From positions 1 through 7,225 of the forward strand of contig CAUJJQ010000136.1 of assembly GCA_963205285.1 (NCBI GenBank): a DNA stretch of 7,225 nt. The letters run 5' to 3'. The stretch is from Pseudomonadota bacterium (GTDB taxonomy: Bacteria; Pseudomonadota; Alphaproteobacteria; Sphingomonadales; Sphingomonadaceae). The notes under the pieces were generated by a model. It was not told the origin of the DNA. It saw only the letters and a program-made list of their open reading frames with translations, and searched no databases. Positions 1 to 6,425 of the stretch are shown piece after piece; the first letter of the stretch is position 1, and every line of letters begins with the position of its first letter. The translations under genes were made by a program, and so were the position numbers.

Positions 1-1827
1 ACCATCGACAGCAATTGGCGGGGCAGTCCGCTGGTTGCAGTGCGCCCCAATGCCATGGTCCACCGCAATGATGTGCCGGGGCGCGATGTCGAACATTTCC
101 GTCGCTGGGGGGTTGCCCCATCGATCACCATCGGAATGGAGGGGCCGACCAGCCTCACCATCACCTATGTCCATCAAGAGGATAATAATACCCCAATTTA
201 TGGCGTCCCCTATTTCAAAAGCGGGGTGAATGACGGGGTGCTGCCCGGTGTCGATGACAGCGACTATTTCGGCATCGTCAATCTGGACGAACAAAATGCG
301 CGGGTTGATCGGCTGTCGGCGATCTTCCGCCACGAATTTTCAGACAATATTTCGGTGCGCAACCTGACCCGCTGGCAGCGCGTGGGGCAATATAGCCAGA
401 CCAGCGCGCCGCAGGGCACATTCTGCCTTGCCAACGGTCGCCAGCCAGTTGGTGCGACGCCCGATGCGACGATTGGCCTTGCCTGTCCGGGCACATTATT
501 GCCCGGCCAATACCTCCCCTCCGGCCCGCGTGGACATGTGCGTGATCAGGTCAATAACCTCCTCCATAACCAGACCGATTTGCGCATCGAAAACGGTGAA
601 GGGACGGGGCTGCACAATGTCTTGGTCGTCGGCGCGTCGTTGTCATGGGAAGACTATGCCATCACCACCGCGTCGCTGTTGCGCAACCCCAATGGTTCGG
701 CGGTGACCCCGCTGCCCATCATCGACCTGTTCAACCCTGACACGCGCTATACCGGGCCGACCAATTATACGGTCACCGCGCGTAGCGACAGCGCGACGCG
801 TAACCGTGCCATCTATGCCTTTGATACGCTAGAGATTGGCGAGATGTTCGAACTTAACGCCGGACTGCGATATGAAAATAATCGTGCGCGTTTCCGTAAC
901 ATCCCGCTGACTTTCGTGCCTCCGGGGACGGCGCCGCTCACCGATTTGCGCGCCGCCGATCAGATTAGCGACGAGAATCTATTCTCCTATCGCGTTGGCG
1001 GGGTGTTCAAACCGGCATCGAACGTCAGTCTCTACATCGCATATGGTAACGCGCGCACGCCATCATCGGCAACGGTGCGGCTGGGCTGCGGAGTGGTGAG
1101 CGCGCCTGGTGGCGCCGACCCCTGCGCGGTCGCGCCCGAAACCGCGCGCAATTACGAAATTGGTGCCAAGGCTGACCTGTTCAACCGCCGTCTGGCGCTG
1201 ACCGCCGCCCTGTTCCGCAATGAACGCAGCAATTACCGCGTTGCATCCAACGATCCCGCAGAACCGGCAGCTTTGCAAGTGCTCGACGGACGCAGTCGGG
1301 TGGATGGTATTGCGCTCGGCCTATCGGGGCGGATTACGCCCGCTTGGTCCATTTTTGCCAATTACACCTATTTGGACAGCGAAGTGCTGCAAAGCGTATC
1401 GGATTTCTGTCTCGCCAATCCCAGCGCGGCGTGCCGGAACAGCGCGGCCATCCGCGACCCGCAGGCGGGTGATGAATTGCAGCAAACGCCCAAACATTCG
1501 GGCAGTCTGTTCACCACCTACAGCTTTCCCTTCGGCCTCCAAATCGGTTATGGCTTTACCTACCAGGGCAGCTTTGCGACGCACCAGCGGACGTTGGCGC
1601 AGCGCGAACAATATCGTGCCGATGATTATCTGACCCACCGCGCCTTTGTGTCCTATGCCTTTGGCAATGGCTTGACCGCGCAGTTAAATGTCACCAACGT
1701 CACCAATGAAAATTATGTCACCGGCATCCGCAACAATGCGAATTCGACAAGCGGCATTATCACGGGGGGGTGGGCGACGCCCGGTGACGCGCGGTCAGCG
1801 GTGTTGAGCCTTTATTACAGCTTTTGA
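1..1827 (+). CDS. TonB-dependent catecholate-type siderophore receptor (C-terminal 608 residues; 5' partial)
   Basis: Outer-membrane beta-barrel that would import a ferric siderophore using TonB energy. The frame is open from base 1 and stops at 1825-1827, so the gene begins upstream; the signal peptide, TonB box and most of the plug (roughly 150-200 residues by family length) are missing. Visible residues run from the plug/barrel junction (NWRGSP, then [13 protein letters not shown]) through alternating amphipathic strands such as [13 protein letters not shown] (about 285), [14 protein letters not shown] (about 385) and [10 protein letters not shown], and end in LSLYYSF. A terminal Phe is the classical outer-membrane assembly signal. 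The sequence style and the adjacent piuC gene point to the Fiu/PiuA catecholate group rather than to a vitamin B12 or sugar receptor. Three close Cys pairs (142/162, 363/375, 470/478) sit in loop-like segments. An internal GTG or ATG (40, 55) should not be taken as the start, because coding similarity continues to the window edge. The family call is firm; the exact ligand is not known. Confidence 0.93.
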   Translation, partial: TIDSNWRGSPLVAVRPNAMVHRNDVPGRDVEHFRRWGVAPSITIGMEGPTSLTITYVHQEDNNTPIYGVPYFKSGVNDGVLPGVDDSDYFGIVNLDEQNARVDRLSAIFRHEFSDNISVRNLTRWQRVGQYSQTSAPQGTFCLANGRQPVGATPDATIGLACPGTLLPGQYLPSGPRGHVRDQVNNLLHNQTDLRIENGEGTGLHNVLVVGASLSWEDYAITTASLLRNPNGSAVTPLPIIDLFNPDTRYTGPTNYTVTARSDSATRNRAIYAFDTLEIGEMFELNAGLRYENNRARFRNIPLTFVPPGTAPLTDLRAADQISDENLFSYRVGGVFKPASNVSLYIAYGNARTPSSATVRLGCGVVSAPGGADPCAVAPETARNYEIGAKADLFNRRLALTAALFRNERSNYRVASNDPAEPAALQVLDGRSRVDGIALGLSGRITPAWSIFANYTYLDSEVLQSVSDFCLANPSAACRNSAAIRDPQAGDELQQTPKHSGSLFTTYSFPFGLQIGYGFTYQGSFATHQRTLAQREQYRADDYLTHRAFVSYAFGNGLTAQLNVTNVTNENYVTGIRNNANSTSGIITGGWATPGDARSAVLSLYYSF

Positions 1828-1833
1828 CCTTAG

Positions 1834-1839
1834 AAAAGG
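1834..1839 (+). promoter_or_regulatory. Ribosome binding site of the piuC-like gene
   Basis: AAAAGG lies 11 bases before ATG 1851. It supports that start over the TTG at 1824, which would place the purine run inside the coding region. Confidence 0.5.
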
Positions 1840-1850
1840 TTTGGCATGCC

Positions 1851-2534
1851 ATGATGCTCAAAATCCCGGACATTTTGGACAAGGGCGGGGTCGCCAAAAT
1901 CCGTGCGATTCTGGATAATGCGTCTTGGGTCGATGGCAATGTCACATCTGGCGTCCAATCGGGGATGGTTAAAAATAATCTGCAATTGCCCGAATTGGGG
2001 GATGCGGCGCAGGCGGCGGGCAAATTGGTGCTGGAGGCGCTGGGCCGCTCGCCGCTGTTCATGGCGGCGGCCCTGCCGGACAAGCTCTACCCGCCATTGT
2101 TCAACCGATATGAAGGCGGCGGGCAATTTGGCGACCATATCGACAATGCCATTCGCATCCGCAAGGGCAGCGACTATCGCGTCCGTTCCGACCTGTCGGC
2201 AACCCTGTTTCTGGCCGAACCCGACAGTTACGAAGGCGGTGGCCTGGTGGTGGAGGGGATGGCAGAGGAACCGGGGGTAAAATTACCCGCCGGACACCTC
2301 CTCCTCTATCCGGCCACAACCGTCCATCGCGTGCTTCCCGTGGCGGGCGGTGCGCGGGTGGCGAGCTTTTTCTGGATCCAGTCGATGGTGCGCGACTTGG
2401 GGCAGCGCAGTCTGTTGTTCGACCTCGACAAATCGGTGCAAAATCTGGTCGCAAAAAATGGCAATGATGATGTCGATGTCGTTCGCCTGACCGGCCTATA
2501 CCACAATCTGCTGCGCCGTTGGGCGGACGTTTGA
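1851..2534 (+). CDS. piuC: Fe(II)/2-oxoglutarate-dependent dioxygenase, PiuC/YbiX (PKHD-type hydroxylase) family
   Basis: Cytoplasmic 227-residue oxygenase of the PKHD-type hydroxylase group, expected to use Fe(II), O2 and 2-oxoglutarate. The double-stranded beta-helix metal site is intact: H96-x-D98 in [10 protein letters not shown], distal H159 in TTVHRVLPV, and R169 in [13 protein letters not shown] as the 2-oxoglutarate carboxylate ligand. The N terminus [22 protein letters not shown] (26-34) and VKNNLQL (40-46) match the family. Start choice: ATG 1851 gives MM-(L)-K-IP, like the E. coli YbiX beginning, and the usual length of about 225 residues. An in-frame TTG at 1824 would overlap the receptor stop by four bases and add nine residues unlike the family. 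Only 23 bases separate it from the receptor, so the two are probably co-transcribed. Homologues sit beside catecholate receptors (fiu-ybiX; piuA-piuC) and are iron-repressed. PiuC has been linked to susceptibility to siderophore-conjugated beta-lactams in Pseudomonas. The physiological substrate is not established. Confidence 0.93.
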   Translation: MMLKIPDILDKGGVAKIRAILDNASWVDGNVTSGVQSGMVKNNLQLPELGDAAQAAGKLVLEALGRSPLFMAAALPDKLYPPLFNRYEGGGQFGDHIDNAIRIRKGSDYRVRSDLSATLFLAEPDSYEGGGLVVEGMAEEPGVKLPAGHLLLYPATTVHRVLPVAGGARVASFFWIQSMVRDLGQRSLLFDLDKSVQNLVAKNGNDDVDVVRLTGLYHNLLRRWADV

Positions 2535-2535
2535 T

Positions 2536-2561
2536 TGCAGTTATTGAAACTGCATCGCAAT
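2536..2561 (+). promoter_or_regulatory. Palindromic candidate operator (Fur-like) or short hairpin between piuC and the PepSY gene
   Basis: Two overlapping inverted repeats begin just after the piuC stop. TGCAGTT (2536-2542) and AACTGCA (2548-2554) form perfect 7-base arms around a 5-base loop. ATTG (2543-2546) and CAAT (2558-2561) bracket a 19-bp span of the size of a Fur box. There is no T-run, so an intrinsic terminator is unlikely. In an iron-uptake locus a Fur-family site controlling the downstream gene is reasonable, but this is inference from symmetry, spacing and context only. Confidence 0.35.
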
Positions 2562-2602
2562 AGTGTTAGCGCGCCACTTCAAATCAATTTTCGGGATGAG
2601 AG

Positions 2603-3769
2603 ATGAGCAAAATTGCCCTCAGAAACGCGTGGTTCCAAGTCCATAAGTGGATTGGACTGCTGCTCGCTATCGCGATCATCCCGATTTGCGTTTCGGGTTC
2701 AATTTTGGTCTGGCACGATGCGATTGATGATTCGCTGAACCCGCAGCGTCATATCGTTGGCGCGCCGATGCTGCCGGTCGAACGCTACGCCGCCGCTGCC
2801 AGCGCCGCCGCGCGACCGGGTGAGGCACTGATGTCGCTTGAAATCCCCACCGAGGGGGCGGTGGTCGCGACGCTCGCCCAGCCGCCAAAGCCGGGGGCGG
2901 GCCGCCCCGTGCGCACCATGGTCTGGCTGGCGGGGGATGATGCGCGCGTGCTTGATCGCGCCAACAGCGATGCCGGGATGATGCGGTTCATGCATGTGCT
3001 GCACGGTACGCTCTACATCCCCGAATGGGGGCGCGCGACAGTCGGCTGGATCGGCGTTTTCATGATGCTGTCCTGCCTGTCGGGCATCTGGCTCTGGTGG
3101 CCAACCGTGGGCAGTTTTGTCCGGGGGTTGCGTTGGCGGCGGCACAATGATTTCAACAATAATTTGCACCATCAGATGGGATTTTGGATCCTTATCCCGC
3201 TGTTTGCGCTGTCGCTGACCGGCATGTGGATCAGCTTTCCCAAGGTTTTTGCGGATATTGGCCAGCCAGCCGTCGCATCCGGGCCAAAGGGCGGCGAAGC
3301 CAAGGGCAAGGGCCAGAATGGCGGGGGCGCGCGTGAACCCAGCCGCGCGGCGCGGATGCGCGCCCGCCCGCTCGATAATCCGGCGGTTTCACTGAACGGA
3401 GCGATTGTCGCGGCGACCAGCCATGGGGAGGCGCGTATCGCGCGCATCGCCTGGCCGACCGATGTCGAACCCTCGTGGAATATCCGCACCGGCCCCGAAG
3501 AGCGCGCGTTGCAAAGCGAGATAAAGGTCGATGCCGTGCGCGGAACCAGCCAAGTTGAGCGCCCCAAGCATGAACGCGAAAGCCTTAACCGGTTGATGCG
3601 CCGGATCCACGATGGCAGTGACATGGGATTATTGTGGCAGCTGGTCATTTTCCTCGGCGGCATTTTGCCCGCGATACTGTCGGTAACCGGCATCATCATG
3701 TGGTGGCGCGCACGCAAATGGCGTGGCGAACTGGCACGGCGTCAGGCAACAAAATTGGCTACCACATAG
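2603..3769 (+). CDS. PepSY-associated TM protein, probable siderophore-iron reductase of the inner membrane (PiuB/FoxB-like)
   Basis: 388-residue inner-membrane protein with four predicted helices at about residues 17-37, 146-167, 192-212 and 343-367. It shows the PepSY-TM hallmarks: FQVHKWIGLL at the first helix, a periplasmic PepSY-like segment (about 40-140), HVLHGTLYIPEWGR before helix 2, GIWLWWP closing helix 2, a HH pair at 189-190 before helix 3, and IHDGSDMGLLWQL before helix 4. Histidines 14, 131, 134, 189, 190 and 336 lie at membrane edges, where haem ligands are found in FoxB-type ferric-siderophore reductases. The second periplasmic domain (213-342) starts with a low-complexity Gly/Lys/Arg stretch (225-257). 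GGGA at 2593-2596 lies six bases before ATG 2603 as a weak ribosome site. It follows piuC by 68 bases on the same strand, matching a role in releasing iron from imported ferric siderophore. There is no fused flavin/NAD reductase module. The family is sure; the reductase function is inferred. Confidence 0.88.
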   Translation: MSKIALRNAWFQVHKWIGLLLAIAIIPICVSGSILVWHDAIDDSLNPQRHIVGAPMLPVERYAAAASAAARPGEALMSLEIPTEGAVVATLAQPPKPGAGRPVRTMVWLAGDDARVLDRANSDAGMMRFMHVLHGTLYIPEWGRATVGWIGVFMMLSCLSGIWLWWPTVGSFVRGLRWRRHNDFNNNLHHQMGFWILIPLFALSLTGMWISFPKVFADIGQPAVASGPKGGEAKGKGQNGGGAREPSRAARMRARPLDNPAVSLNGAIVAATSHGEARIARIAWPTDVEPSWNIRTGPEERALQSEIKVDAVRGTSQVERPKHERESLNRLMRRIHDGSDMGLLWQLVIFLGGILPAILSVTGIIMWWRARKWRGELARRQATKLATT

Positions 3770-3781
3770 TTGCACGGCGTC

Positions 3782-3841
3782 TTTGTTCGCCCGTATCTCG
3801 ACCGATAATAAAGTCTCAAGATACGAGTGTAATTTGTTCGC
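3782..3841. repeat. 9-bp direct repeats flanking an inverted repeat (possible tiny insertion footprint or operator)
   Basis: TTTGTTCGC occurs at 3782-3790 and again, exactly, at 3833-3841. The 42 bases between contain CGTATCT (3792-3798) and its complement AGATACG (3819-3825); the inner arms extend by one further pair after one mismatch. The interior is A+T-rich compared with the flanks. The layout resembles a target duplication around a small palindromic insert, but a chance direct repeat or a regulator site is equally possible. Confidence 0.35.
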
Positions 3842-3874
3842 GCCAAGCCGCCAAGATGCTGTGCGTGGGGCAAC

Positions 3875-3910
3875 GTCATTGCGAGGAGCCGCAGGCGACG
3901 CGGCAATCCA
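3875..3910. repeat. REP-like dispersed element with ATTGC/GCAAT ends
   Basis: The stretch starts GTCATTGCGAGGAGC and ends GACGCGGCAATCCA, with ATTGC (3878-3882) complementary to GCAAT (3903-3907). Sequences of this form are scattered in intergenic regions of many proteobacterial genomes, including sphingomonads. A second GATTGCC at 4000-4006 is the complement of GGCAATC at 3902-3908, as if a decayed inverted partner closes the module. Copy number cannot be judged from one window. Confidence 0.6.
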
Positions 3911-3932
3911 GTATGAGAAAGCCCACCCCCAA

Positions 3933-3954
3933 CCCCTCCCGCATGCGGGAGGGG
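3933..3954. repeat. Perfect 22-bp GC-rich palindrome
   Basis: The arms CCCCTCCCGCA and TGCGGGAGGGG are exact complements with no spacer, preceded by CCCAA and followed by GATTTC. Such CCCTCCCGC...GCGGGAGGG units are typical dispersed intergenic elements in sphingomonads. Transcribed either way it would form a very stable hairpin, but there is no T-run, so termination would be incidental. Confidence 0.6.
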
Positions 3955-4016
3955 GATTTCCTAGCCTGTTCATGCAAGGCACGAGCAAAGTCGAGACACG
4001 ATTGCCACAGGCCGTT

Positions 4017-4067
4017 CCCCGGCGAAAGCCGGGGTCTGACACACCGCAAGTTAGCGGCTTTCGCCGG
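4017..4067. terminator. Two mirrored GAAA/TTTC hairpins downstream of the M3 peptidase gene
   Basis: CCCCGGC (4017-4023), loop GAAA, GCCGGGG (4028-4034) form a perfect 7-bp stem with a GNRA-type tetraloop on the + strand. At 4055-4066 CGGC-TTTC-GCCG forms a smaller one, which on the - strand carries the GAAA loop. CCGGCGAAAGCC (4019-4030) is the exact complement of GGCTTTCGCCGG (4056-4067), so the two can also pair with each other as a 12-bp stem over a 25-base loop. The element begins eight bases beyond the M3 stop. No T-tract follows on either strand, so terminator activity is a guess; it may simply be a dispersed repeat. Confidence 0.4.
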
Positions 4068-4074
4068 AATAGAG

Positions 4075-6249
4075 TTAGTTGGTCGGGAAACCCCGCCGTT
4101 CGAGCAGCGCGCGGACATCCGGGTCGCGGCCACGGAAAGCGCGATACGCCGCCGCCCGGTCGGTTTCATTGCCGGTGGAGAGCAGGATCGTGCGGAACCG
4201 GTCGGCCACGCTGCGGTCCCACGGCCCGCCCGCTTCGGTAAAGGCGGCCCAAGTGTCGGCATCCATGGTTTCGGACCAGAGATAGCTGTAATAGCCCGCC
4301 GAATAGCCGTCCGAACTGAACAAATGCCCGAACTGCGGCAGACGGTGGCGCATCACCATTTCGCGCGGCATGCCCAATTCGGCCAGCGCTTGACGTTCAA
4401 AGGCGGCGATATCAGTCACCGGCGTTGAACGATTGTGGAGTTGCATGTCGAGGATGGCGCTCGACAAATATTCCACCGTTGCAAAGCCCTGGTTGAATTT
4501 GTCCGATTCCAAAATCCGGTTAACCAATGCCTGCGGCATCGGCGCGCCGGTTTGATAATGGGTGGCAAAGCGGCTCAGCACTTCGGGCGTCATCAGCCAA
4601 TTTTCATTCACCTGGCTCGGATATTCGACGAAATCTTGCGGCACGCCGGCCAGATCGGGATAATATATGTCCTGCAGCATATAATGGATGCCATGACCGA
4701 ATTCGTGGAACAGGGTTTGCGCATCGTCGAGGCTGATCAGCGTTGGCTGCCCATTGGCCCCACGGGTGAAATTATTATTGTTGGACGCGATGACGGTTGT
4801 CGCCGGGGCGAGCCGCTGCTGATCGCGATAGGTGGTCATCCACGCGCCCGAACGCTTGCCATCGCGGGCAAAATTGTCGAGGTAGAGGACACCGACATGC
4901 GCGTTGGTGCGGCTGTTGGTCACTTCAAAAGTGCGCACCGCCGGGTCGAACACGGGGATGGAACCGGTGGTTTCGCGGAACGACAAATCATATAGCCGCC
5001 CTGCCGACCAGAACATCGCTTCAATCATCTTGTCGAGTTGAAGATAGGGCTTCACCTCATCTTCGGAGAGGTCATAGCGCGCCTTGCGCACCTTTTCCGC
5101 GTAATAGCGATAATCCCATGGTTCGATGGTGATCGGCGTTGTGTGGTTGGTCGCCGCTTCGCTATTGGCAATCGCCTGCATATCGCGCACTTCTTCGTGG
5201 ACGCGGGCCACCGCCGGGCGCCAGACGCGCATCATCAAATCCATTGCCCGGTCGGGGTCGTGGGCCATCGTATCTTGCATGCGATATACCGCATGGTTGG
5301 CAAAGCCGAGCAGGCGCGCACGCTGTTGGCGCAGCGCCAATATCCGCGTGATGCTGGCCTCTGTATTATTGGCGTTGGCGTTGTCACCTCGGCTGGTAAA
5401 GGCGCGCCAGACCCGTTCGCGCAGCGCCCGGTTGTGCGCAAATTGCAGCACCGGCTGCACCGAAGAACGCGTGTTTTTGATCGCCCATTGCCCGGCATGC
5501 CCCTGCGCGGTTGCAGCGGCGGCGAGGCTGCCGACAAAAGCGGGGTCTAGTCCGGCAAGCTCATCGGCATTGGTGACGAAAATATAAGTGGATTCGTCGG
5601 CCAGCAATTTATTGCTGAATTCCGAAAACAGCCCGGCCAGTTCGGTGTTGATCCGTGTCAGTTCGGCCTTACCCGCGGGGTCGAGGTTGGCACCGTTGCG
5701 GACATAATCTTCAAAGGCGCGTTCAACGATGCGCAGTTGCTGGGCATTGAGGCCCGCGCGCTGCCGCCCATCATACACCGCCTTATAGCGTTGGAATAAA
5801 CGGTCATCGAGGCGGATTTCATCGAAAAATGCCGACAGACGGGGTTCCAATTCTGCTTCGATTTCCTGTACGCGCGGGTTCGACAGATTGGACGTTTGCA
5901 CCCCCCAATAGGCATAGAGGCGGCGCAGCTTGGCACCCGCGTTCATCAACGCCAAATGCGTATTCTCAAAGGTGGCAGGGGTGGGGTTGTCGCGCACCGC
6001 ATATGCCTCGCGCCGATAATCGGCCATCGCTTCGTCAAAAGCGGCGGGGAAATCCTCCACCCGCATCTGGTCCCACGCGGGCACGCCGCCAAAGGGGCCG
6101 GTCCATTCGGCGGTAAGCGGGTTCGCATGCGCATTGGCGCTGGCGGGTTCGCTGCTGCTGGAAACATCGCCATCAGCGACGGCCGGAACGCATGCAGCAA
6201 GGGCCAGTGATGCGGTGGTGGTGAGCAGAAACTTGGCGGAACGGCGCAT
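4075..6249 (-). CDS. M3 family zinc metallopeptidase (Dcp-like peptidyl-dipeptidase), predicted lipoprotein
   Basis: Zinc oligopeptidase of the thimet oligopeptidase/Dcp family, expected to trim short peptides in the cell envelope. The 724-residue product has the active site HEFGH (515-519) in LFHEFGHGIHYMLQ, giving zinc ligands H515 and H519 and catalytic E516, with the third ligand E542 in DFVEYPSQ. GYSAGYYSYLWSE (648-660) is the family substrate-binding tyrosine segment. The N-terminal helical domain runs to about residue 240. Start: ATG at 6249-6247 follows GGGAG by nine bases and gives MRRSAKFLLTTTASLALAAC, a clean lipoprotein signal with lipobox LAAC and C20 as the lipidated residue; Val at +2 favours the outer membrane. 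An upstream in-frame ATG (6318) would add 23 residues that bury the signal, so it is rejected. E. coli Dcp is about 680 residues and lacks this leader. It is convergent with the PepSY gene and divergent from the DUF885 gene. Dipeptidase specificity is inferred from family similarity. Confidence 0.94.
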   Translation of the reverse strand: MRRSAKFLLTTTASLALAACVPAVADGDVSSSSEPASANAHANPLTAEWTGPFGGVPAWDQMRVEDFPAAFDEAMADYRREAYAVRDNPTPATFENTHLALMNAGAKLRRLYAYWGVQTSNLSNPRVQEIEAELEPRLSAFFDEIRLDDRLFQRYKAVYDGRQRAGLNAQQLRIVERAFEDYVRNGANLDPAGKAELTRINTELAGLFSEFSNKLLADESTYIFVTNADELAGLDPAFVGSLAAAATAQGHAGQWAIKNTRSSVQPVLQFAHNRALRERVWRAFTSRGDNANANNTEASITRILALRQQRARLLGFANHAVYRMQDTMAHDPDRAMDLMMRVWRPAVARVHEEVRDMQAIANSEAATNHTTPITIEPWDYRYYAEKVRKARYDLSEDEVKPYLQLDKMIEAMFWSAGRLYDLSFRETTGSIPVFDPAVRTFEVTNSRTNAHVGVLYLDNFARDGKRSGAWMTTYRDQQRLAPATTVIASNNNNFTRGANGQPTLISLDDAQTLFHEFGHGIHYMLQDIYYPDLAGVPQDFVEYPSQVNENWLMTPEVLSRFATHYQTGAPMPQALVNRILESDKFNQGFATVEYLSSAILDMQLHNRSTPVTDIAAFERQALAELGMPREMVMRHRLPQFGHLFSSDGYSAGYYSYLWSETMDADTWAAFTEAGGPWDRSVADRFRTILLSTGNETDRAAAYRAFRGRDPDVRALLERRGFPTN

Positions 6250-6258
6250 GGCCCGATA

Positions 6259-6263
6259 CTCCC
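6259..6263 (-). promoter_or_regulatory. Ribosome binding site of the M3 peptidase gene
   Basis: On the - strand GGGAG lies nine bases before the ATG at 6249. It decides the start in favour of the form with the lipoprotein signal peptide. Confidence 0.65.
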
Positions 6264-6412
6264 GATGTGGTGCAATTGCCCCTCTTCCTAAGGCGGCTGT
6301 CCCATCATGCAAGTGCAAACTGCCTTATGCCACTAGCACAGCGACGCGGATGGAACGCCAAAGCATTGCAAGCGGCTTCACTATCGGCCACAAATGTCGT
6401 CACATCAAAATT

Positions 6413-6417
6413 GGGAG
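6413..6417 (+). promoter_or_regulatory. Ribosome binding site of the DUF885 gene
   Basis: GGGAG lies eight bases before ATG 6426, fixing the start at the twin-arginine leader. Confidence 0.65.
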
Positions 6418-6425
6418 CCAAGCAG

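Larger units (their letters stand above)
3770..4074. other. Intergenic repeat patchwork between convergent genes; no gene seen
   Basis: This 305-base gap separates the 3' ends of the PepSY gene and the M3 peptidase gene. Reading frames crossing it run on into the antisense of the peptidase and translate into hairpin sequence, so none is credible. It holds, in order, a direct repeat bracketing an inverted repeat (3782-3841), an ATTGC/GCAAT-ended dispersed-type element (3875-3910), a perfect GC palindrome (3933-3954), and two mirrored hairpins (4017-4067). It probably accumulates mobile or dispersed short repeats and terminates transcription from both sides. Confidence 0.75.
6250..6425. promoter_or_regulatory. 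Divergent promoter interval between the M3 and DUF885 genes
   Basis: The 176 bases between the two start codons must hold both promoters unless either gene is transcribed from elsewhere. Near-consensus hexamers are not convincing by eye: TTGCAA at 6366-6371 could be a -35 for the + strand, and TTGCAC (complement of 6314-6319) for the - strand, each with a weak -10. AAGGCGG (6290-6296) and CTGCCTT (6320-6326) form a 7-bp imperfect inverted repeat with one G-T pair, a possible regulator or attenuator site. Confidence 0.4.

Noticed and set aside
3933..3960. Intrinsic terminator for the PepSY gene at the 22-bp palindrome.
   Set aside because: It lacks a following T-run and sits about 165 bases past the stop; it is better described as a dispersed palindrome.
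3871..4034. CRISPR array suspected from several short repeats.
   Set aside because: The repeats differ from one another and are palindromic hairpins without regular spacers; no cas gene is present.
3634..4428. A 264-codon + strand open frame crossing the end of the PepSY gene, the gap and the antisense of the M3 gene.
   Set aside because: It overlaps two well-supported genes, translates the dispersed repeats, and has no recognisable domain; it is a GC-rich shadow.
4435..4995. A 186-codon + strand frame opposite the M3 catalytic domain, with further antisense frames at 5038-5587.
   Set aside because: It lies wholly antisense to conserved M3 motifs and shows no ribosome site or family pattern; codon phase of the real gene explains the openness.
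6250..6318. Upstream ATG giving a 747-residue M3 protein.
   Set aside because: It would put 23 polar residues before the MRRSAKF leader and destroy the lipoprotein signal; no ribosome site precedes it, whereas GGGAG precedes 6249.
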